Below are positions 59,610 to 64,000 of a stretch of DNA of 64,000 nt, piece after piece. Source of the DNA: Lysobacterales bacterium (GTDB lineage: Bacteria; Pseudomonadota; Gammaproteobacteria; Xanthomonadales; Marinicellaceae); contig JAMOMK010000131.1 in NCBI GenBank assembly GCA_027067055.1, positions 1 to 64,000 of the forward strand. Reading direction: 5' to 3'. The notes under the pieces are model-generated. The model saw nothing but the letters and a program-made list of their open reading frames with translations, was not told where the DNA came from and searched no databases. The translations under genes and the position numbers were made by a program. Position 1 is the first letter of the stretch; every line of letters starts with the position of its first letter.

Positions 59610-60282
59610 AAAAATACTTATATTATTTACGCTTATTACTTTAAATGTTTCAGCACTGGATTTATTTAAAGCCGATTACAAAGTTTTTAAAGATGGCAAA
59701 GAAATTGGTACTAGCAGTATTGAGCTAACAAAAGACGACCCTTTTTATAAGATTATAGATAAAACTAATGGCACACATGGAATGGCATCACTGCTTGGCT
59801 TTAAACGCTCTGAAGAGACTTTATTTACTGATAGCAACAATGAATTTCATCCTGATTTCTATAAAATGAAACAGAAAGTAGCATTCAATAAACGTCAATC
59901 TGATTATCAAGTAGATAATGAAACACAAATGATCTATGGCAAACACAAAGGCGATGACTGGCAAATCAAATCCCCTACACACTTTCTAACACCTAATCTT
60001 GTTTCATTAAAACTCTTTCAAGATATATGCTCAGGAAAATCTGACAACCTCAATTACAAAGTATTAAAACGCGGTGAAGTTGTTGATTATAAATTTAAAA
60101 TCACATCGAAAAAAGACAACATAATCGAAGTTGACAAAATTCACTCTAAACCATCACGCGTGACAAAGACTTGGTTGGATGAATCGCAACATTGTTTACC
60201 GGTAAGAACTTATCACAAAGAAGATGATGATGATGCGTTAGAAACAAAGCTAAAAAGCATGGTTTTTCAAACAAAACAATAA
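59602..60282 (+). CDS. DUF3108 periplasmic protein
   Basis: 226 aa with a signal peptide ([18 protein letters not shown]). The body is beta-rich: FKADYKVFKDGKEIGTSSIE, LTKDDPFYKIIDKTNGTHGM, then LNYKVLKRGEVVDYKFKI and a C-terminal TKTWLDESQHCLPVRTYHKE, the DUF3108 pattern. It overlaps purN by 8 bp. The purM-purN-DUF3108 order is common in gammaproteobacteria although the role is unknown; it is not part of purine synthesis by sequence. Confidence 0.85.
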   Translation: MIKKILILFTLITLNVSALDLFKADYKVFKDGKEIGTSSIELTKDDPFYKIIDKTNGTHGMASLLGFKRSEETLFTDSNNEFHPDFYKMKQKVAFNKRQSDYQVDNETQMIYGKHKGDDWQIKSPTHFLTPNLVSLKLFQDICSGKSDNLNYKVLKRGEVVDYKFKITSKKDNIIEVDKIHSKPSRVTKTWLDESQHCLPVRTYHKEDDDDALETKLKSMVFQTKQ

Positions 60283-60572
60283 AGTTGTTTGAAACCCAAG
60301 CTGTAAGTTGTATAACTTGTTACGTGTCTAGTGCATGATAAATAATTTGATTTGAACGCTTTACTATTACCCAAAGTACGATGATAGCACAAGTCCTTGA
60401 TGCACCTAGAAAACCCAGAAAAAGCTTCATCACCTATTACCCAAATTATAATATTTGGCAAATAATTCAGACTGATTTTTTAGTTGTGAATGTGGCTCTT
60501 AAGTAAAAGTAAAAAATTAACCAAACTAAAGCCAATCAAGTAAAAGTTAGTCCAAAACAACGCTAAAATAAG
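60283..60572. other. Intergenic stretch without a recognisable gene
   Basis: 290 bp between the DUF3108 gene and the chimeric IS66 frame, which converge. I see no tRNA, clear terminator or credible ORF. The word TTAACCAAAC (60517-60526) also occurs in the IS66 left end (62581-62590, other strand), but the surrounding sequence is too different to call it an inverted repeat. Confidence 0.5.
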
Positions 60573-61274
60573 TCATAGTATATTCGAAATTAAAAAGACC
60601 AAACTAAACCGATGAAAAATCTTTCGACTCATGAATACAAAGGCTAAAGGAGAAAACAGCAGTAAATTTATATTCCAAACAGCAATCGAATGTTCTGAGA
60701 AAAACCATAGAAATAATAAAGCTATGCCAATTAGGCTTTGTCCACTAAGCCATAAATAGATAGTAAACTTGGTTAAGAAAGGAATAAACAAGCCTATTAA
60801 TATGAGACTGACAAGTGAGATTACGGCATAATGGGTTTTTACAAAGCTATACTCTACAAGTTGTTTATCAGCTTTATTGTGTTGTACCTGTTTTCCATTC
60901 CAGTTTGTTTGTGTATAAATTTGTTGCTTTGCAAAATTCCACGGTAGGAGCTTTTCATAGTCTTCAACAGTTTCCACTAGAGGCAGTTTTTTGAAGATAT
61001 AACTCAAGTATTCCTGTGGATTAATGTCATGAGCTTTGGCTGTTTCAATAATCGAATACAGATTTGCACTGGCGTGTGTACCCTTTGGAGTATTGGCGAA
61101 CAACCAGTTTTTGCGACCGATGACAAAGGGGCGTATGGCATTTTCAGCGGCATTATTATCAATGGGATAGTTGCCATCATCGATATATTTAATTAACTTG
61201 TGCCATTGGTTGTTCAAATACTTAAGAGCTTTACCCATAAGCGCCGCTTGGTACGGTTTTATGCAGTATTTCAT
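60573..61274 (-). CDS. Chimeric frame: IS66 TnpC C-terminus joined to a DUF4105-like membrane tail
   Basis: 233 codons. Residues about 12-115 are the end of IS66 TnpC (LMGKALKYLNNQWHKLIKYI, DDGNYPIDNNAAENAIRPF, GRKNWLFANTPKGTHASANL, EKLLPWN). From about residue 140 the frame is unrelated: three membrane segments ending WFFSEHSIAVWNINLLLFSP, resembling the C-terminus of DUF4105 proteins (FLWFFTDH..N.NLLW). The join suggests a deletion between an inserted IS66 copy and a host DUF4105 gene. The N-terminus (to residue about 12) is out of frame with the preceding tnpC piece, so the product may not be made. Confidence 0.65.
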   Translation of the reverse strand: MKYCIKPYQAALMGKALKYLNNQWHKLIKYIDDGNYPIDNNAAENAIRPFVIGRKNWLFANTPKGTHASANLYSIIETAKAHDINPQEYLSYIFKKLPLVETVEDYEKLLPWNFAKQQIYTQTNWNGKQVQHNKADKQLVEYSFVKTHYAVISLVSLILIGLFIPFLTKFTIYLWLSGQSLIGIALLFLWFFSEHSIAVWNINLLLFSPLAFVFMSRKIFHRFSLVFLISNIL

Positions 61275-61674
61275 CTAAAAACCGCCTTATTTCATCAAGT
61301 ATCGGCTTGCTGGATTTTTGTCGATGTTGATAAACTTCATCAGGTTTGAATGTTTTAATTTGTTTTTCTACGGCATAAAGTTGACCAATTAGATCAATCA
61401 TTTTTTGTGCATTTGGGTTTTTGCCAAAATCTAAGACTTTAATAAAGTACCGTCGGGCGTGAACCCAACAAGCCAGATGAATAAAATTGAATTTAATCGC
61501 AATTGCATCATAGACAGGATAACCATCACTCATCACGGCTCCATCGTAATTAGCCAGTAGTTTTTCAACCTCACAGTTCCCACGTGTCGGATAATAATCA
61601 AATAAGACATTGTTATCAGCTAGCTGTACCCACATATAGCTTTTGCTTGAGGCTTTTCTACCAGTTTCTTTCAA
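61231..61674 (-). pseudogene. tnpC: IS66 TnpC, middle fragment
   Basis: ETGRKASSKSYMWVQLADNN, FDYYPTRGNCEVEKLLANYD, GAVMSDGYPVYD and LACWVHARRYFIKVL are the IS66 DDE-core segments. It begins directly after an 83-bp insertion and ends by frameshift near 61240-61250, where the next piece (GKALKYLNNQW) continues in another frame. The in-frame ATG at 61672-61674 is probably fortuitous. Confidence 0.85.
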
Positions 61675-61680
61675 AACCTG

Positions 61681-61763
61681 AATGCTCGTTTATGAAATAC
61701 ATCCCTGTATTTCCCTGCTACGCAGCCAGCTAAAGCTGTTCAAATTCTTTCCCGAAGAATTTA
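61681..61763. repeat. 83-bp hairpin-rich insertion inside tnpC
   Basis: It separates CIHIDD from QVLKETGRK of the transposase, which are adjacent in intact copies. It contains three stem-loops: GAAATACA-tccc-TGTATTTC (61694-61713), CAGC-taaa-GCTG (61727-61738) and AAATTCTT-tcccg-AAGAATTT (61742-61762). The GGGATGTATTTC-type core resembles small dispersed palindromic repeats of other gammaproteobacteria. Probably a short mobile repeat; origin unproven. Confidence 0.55.
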
Positions 61764-62111
61764 GTCATCAATATGAATGCAGGGTTGATCATAAAGCTGG
61801 TCACGAATTAAATTAACCAACGGTTGTATAGCCTTGGCACAGGCTATCATCCAATTAGCCATTATTTGGCGAGATATGTTTACCTCAATGCGTTTGAACA
61901 TCGAACTCAATCGATATAAAGGCAGCTGGTTACTATCAGTTTTTTCAGACTTGGAGCCAAAACGATTTTTCTTGAAATCTATTAATGTTGATTCAAGTGT
62001 TTTTATGTATAGGTTCTTTTGCTCAAGTTGAAAGTCTTTTTGTTCGAGTTGAGAGTCTTTTTGCTCAAGTTTTTTCTTAAGTAGATTGTTTTTTTTGTAG
62101 TTTTTGAACAC
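61761..62111 (-). pseudogene. tnpC: IS66 TnpC, N-terminal fragment with internal deletion
   Basis: 116 codons from ATG 62111. The coiled-coil start (LEQKDSQLEQKDFQLEQKN) is followed by RFGSKSEKTDSNQ, then jumps to LPLYRLSSMFKRIEVNISRQ, so the segment with the zinc-like and linker region (about 80-100 residues) is missing. It ends at IHIDD, the first catalytic Asp region, where the 83-bp insertion introduces a stop. Confidence 0.85.
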
Positions 62112-62166
62112 TTTACATAGATTATATTATACCAAATTATTCACATAATGACCTCAAATTTATGGG

Positions 62167-62517
62167 TTAAATACTATCATATTTTAATGGTTTGTGTGGG
62201 TTTAATTTAGACACATTAATACCCTTTAACAGCCAATTAAATTGTTCTTTATTCCAGTTTAAGATTTTATCTGCATGCTTGATTGGCCATTTGAATTTAT
62301 CTTTTTCAAGACGTATTTACCACATACAAAAAACAGTATTGCGCCAATAGACGACTTTTAATTTGTCTTTTCGTTTACAACAAAAAACAAACAGACTTCC
62401 ATCCATTGCATTAAGTTCCATTTGATTTATAACTATTTGTGTTAAGCCATTTATTTGCTTTCTAAAATCAACATAGTCGCGGTAAAGATATATCTTTTGA
62501 TTGCTTATTGACAACAT
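62167..62517 (-). pseudogene. tnpB: IS66 TnpB (Orf2) with in-frame stop
   Basis: 117 codons of one frame, the normal length. MLSISNQKIYLYRDYVDFRK, GSLFVFCCKRKDKLKVVYW and RLEKDKFKWP match the family. TAA at 62317-62319 replaces the Tyr codon in the FCMW-Y-KRLEK motif, leaving 66 codons before the stop. The remaining frame stays open to 62167. Confidence 0.85.
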
Positions 62518-62639
62518 GGTTTACCTCATTATTAAAACTGGGGATTGTGCAGCTTTTTGTTCAAAACTTATAGGGTGTGGTTTGGTTAACGCTTACGTTT
62601 TGATTATCAATCAACTTTTGTATAAACCGTCTAAACCCC

Positions 62640-62858
62640 TTTGGCTTCTTCGCCTTCTGGGGTGACATGTTTCTTCGCCATGTCGAGGTTTACCTTGAAT
62701 AGAACCAACATAGCTGTGACGAATAAATTTTCCACCCAGTATGGCATTAAATTCACAGTAACCGTAGATTCATCGGCTAATTTACCCGGTTCAAATCAGG
62801 TTTTGACATCACCTTGCCATTTTCCGATTAATTTTTTAAAAAGTGTTTTATCTGTCAT
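62640..62858 (-). pseudogene. Truncated DUF1579 gene with stop and frameshift
   Basis: From ATG 62858 the frame reads MTDKTLFKKLIGKWQGDVKT, then TGA where Trp is expected (KTWFEPG), then FEPGKLADESTVTV. A one-base shift gives EFNAILGGKFIRHSYVGSIQ and GKPRHGEE, the DUF1579 core. Homology ends near 62640, so about half the domain is gone. DUF1579 proteins are small cytoplasmic beta-barrels of unknown role. The plus-strand frame over the same bases is a shadow. Confidence 0.7.
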
Positions 62859-62965
62859 AGTTGTTTTCTCCATTTTTGCATCGTTTTTAGTATAAAAATA
62901 GTGAGTTGATTATCGTAGGTTTGGTTTCACCAAACAAGCACTGTATCAGATGCTTTGATAAAATC

Positions 62966-63730
62966 TCATCCTGCCTTATTTACAATTTCAACTAAAATTT
63001 TATTCCAGTCAAGTTTTTCAGCTTTACTAACTCTAGGGAAATAACCATCTAACTCTTGGTAGTGATTTTCAACAAAAGCAATTAAGCTAGGAGAAGTTTC
63101 ATAAAATTCTGATTCAACTAAATTTGATTTGATATAAATGAGTTCTTTAACTTCTTTTATAATAATGTCATCAAGTTTCAAATGGTTTAATAAGTAATCA
63201 AATTCAATAGATGGCATAGTGTTGTTTTGCTTAATCCATAAAGCACTAAGTAAAGCACGCAATAAATAAAAAAACCATTTGAGTTTAATCTGTTCCTTAT
63301 TTCTTAGATCATTCAAAGCATTTTTAGCTAAGGATCTATAGTGATGATAACTTGCACACGGATTAAAAGCTTCAGTCAATTTTTCCCGTAAGTAAGGTGC
63401 AATTTCACTGTTTCTTCTGTATTCAATAGGTGTATGAATCCATTCATGAACGACTGAGTTACCTTTTGAAGCTAATCTGAGAACCTTTGAAACATCCCAT
63501 CCAACCATATCTAATTCATCACTGATAGGAATTTCAATTTGGTCTTTTTTAGGAAAAACCTGAATATACCAGTCTTTTTTATGCACATAGATAAACCTAA
63601 CATCATAGTCACTATCTGGTGATGCAAATCCCCAACTACGAGAACCGCTCTCAATGGCATGAATAATTGAAATCTCGTACTTTTTTTCAATTTCATCAAG
63701 ATGCTTTTGGATTTTATCTTCTACATTCAT
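62966..63730 (-). CDS. Nucleotidyltransferase (RlaP/YcgL-like, PF10127)
   Basis: 254 aa. The N-terminal nucleotidyltransferase motif GSRSWGFASPDSDYDVRFIY holds the Gly-Ser and D41/D43 metal ligands; a helical domain follows (FFYLLRALLSALWIKQN). Members of this family include RNA-ligase-associated proteins (RlaP) and other enzymes of unknown target. The ATG overlaps the stop of the next upstream gene (ATGA), which encodes a protein of the same type. Intact and probably functional. Confidence 0.85.
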   Translation of the reverse strand: MNVEDKIQKHLDEIEKKYEISIIHAIESGSRSWGFASPDSDYDVRFIYVHKKDWYIQVFPKKDQIEIPISDELDMVGWDVSKVLRLASKGNSVVHEWIHTPIEYRRNSEIAPYLREKLTEAFNPCASYHHYRSLAKNALNDLRNKEQIKLKWFFYLLRALLSALWIKQNNTMPSIEFDYLLNHLKLDDIIIKEVKELIYIKSNLVESEFYETSPSLIAFVENHYQELDGYFPRVSKAEKLDWNKILVEIVNKAG

Positions 63731-64000
63731 AAATTTTCAATGATACCTTTAATTTTTGCCAATGCATTAGTGGCATTATTTGGTTTTACAATAACAGAAT
63801 CAATAGAGCCGTAATGCTGCTCTAAGCAATTCAACAATAGTTCGCGAACATTATCTTTATTTGCCTTTTGCGGCAGTTGACTGTGCAAATAAACGGATTC
63901 CAATTCATTCGCTTTCTTTGTAAAATAGTTTTCCAGCTGCTCAAGTGACCATTCTCCGCGTCGAATAGCTTTGAGTTGCTCAGCATTTCGTGTTAAATCC
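63727..64000 (-). CDS. Second RlaP-like nucleotidyltransferase, C-terminal part (partial)
   Basis: The last 90 or so residues of a gene that begins beyond the window; stop TGA at 63727-63729. NAEQLKAIRRGEWSLEQLEN and LPQKANKDNVRELLLNCLEQ match the C-terminal helical section of PF10127 nucleotidyltransferases (GEWS-EEV, then L..LP..P). The downstream gene is of the same family and overlaps by 4 bp, so the two are probably co-translated and may form a heteromer. The catalytic part is not visible here. Confidence 0.65.
   Translation of the reverse strand, partial: DLTRNAEQLKAIRRGEWSLEQLENYFTKKANELESVYLHSQLPQKANKDNVRELLLNCLEQHYGSIDSVIVKPNNATNALAKIKGIIENL

Larger units (their letters stand above)
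60935..62596 (-). mobile_element. Degenerate IS66-family element
   Basis: Contains tnpB and tnpC remnants in the usual order on the minus strand. The left end at 62596 starts GTAAGCG, the hallmark of IS66 termini. The other terminus is missing: homology ends near 60935, where a foreign membrane-protein tail begins. tnpA is not recognised. tnpB has an in-frame stop; tnpC has an internal deletion, an 83-bp insertion and a frameshift. Confidence 0.75.

Noticed and set aside
60267-60461. 64-aa minus-strand frame (MPNIIIWVIGDE..)
   Set aside because: It overlaps the DUF3108 gene end, has no ribosome-binding site and no recognisable domain; likely chance.
60510-60530. Second IS66 terminus at TTAACCAAAC
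   Set aside because: Only 10 bases match the left end and the conserved GTAAGCG is absent. It would also put the DUF4105-like tail inside the IS, which is not known for IS66.
62641-62895. 84-aa plus-strand frame (MASSPSGVTCFF..)
   Set aside because: It is the opposite strand of the decayed DUF1579 gene, which gives a recognisable protein on the minus strand.

Overview
The window is an AT-rich stretch of a gammaproteobacterial chromosome. Evidence for this includes a 14-gene nuoA-N complex I operon with separate nuoC and nuoD, the tpiA-secG-tRNA-Leu junction, cmk-rpsA-ihfB, prfC, gpmI, a ybiT-type ABC-F protein, orn-rsgA, ffh-ypjD-yfjD and purM-purN-DUF3108. The large exported proteases and the ABC permease/M1 peptidase fusion suggest a marine, protein-degrading heterotroph of the Marinicella/Lysobacter type. 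That lineage assignment is inference, because no 16S gene is present.

Layout. Bases 1-296 hold two short broken frames. Bases 297-5715 are a Tn3-family transposon bounded by 37-bp inverted repeats: divergent tnpA and tnpR with a putative res region, plus a ribbon-helix-helix protein, a PP-loop PAPS-reductase-like protein and an ORF6N protein. Its tnpA has an in-frame amber codon between the second and third catalytic residues. The right end cuts a ParE/RelE-like toxin after 14 codons, leaving an orphan antitoxin. Bases 5967-6535 are a gene-free patch of repeats. Bases 6536-20951 are the nuo operon on the minus strand, preceded by tRNA-Leu(GAG), secG and tpiA.

Bases 22973-31386 carry a secreted M14 carboxypeptidase with an exported partner, then an ABC permease fused to an M1 peptidase and its ATPase. 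Bases 31588-39759 are housekeeping (ybiT, gpmI, prfC, ihfB, rpsA, cmk). Bases 39934-40963 are a decayed IS4-family copy. At 41555-41718 an imperfect 164-bp palindrome (MITE-like) sits between a divergent lipoprotein gene and a TPR gene. Then come a phosphoethanolamine transferase with a PAP2 phosphatase (envelope lipid modification), orn, rsgA, a stand-alone Mur-ligase/cyanophycin-synthetase-like enzyme, maiA and two secreted serine proteases that share a C-terminal KD(G/S)FE tail. Next are ffh, ypjD, yfjD, purM, purN and a DUF3108 gene.

The right end (60573-64000) is accessory DNA: a broken IS66 element whose transposase C-terminus is fused to the membrane tail of a DUF4105-like protein, an 83-bp hairpin-rich insertion inside its tnpC, a decayed DUF1579 gene and two consecutive nucleotidyltransferase genes, the second cut by the window edge. 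No CRISPR array, prophage or rRNA was seen. The observations most worth following are the Tn3 element (amber codon, cargo, toxin truncation), the MITE-like palindrome, the shared protease tail, the orphan Mur ligase and the IS66/DUF4105 chimera.
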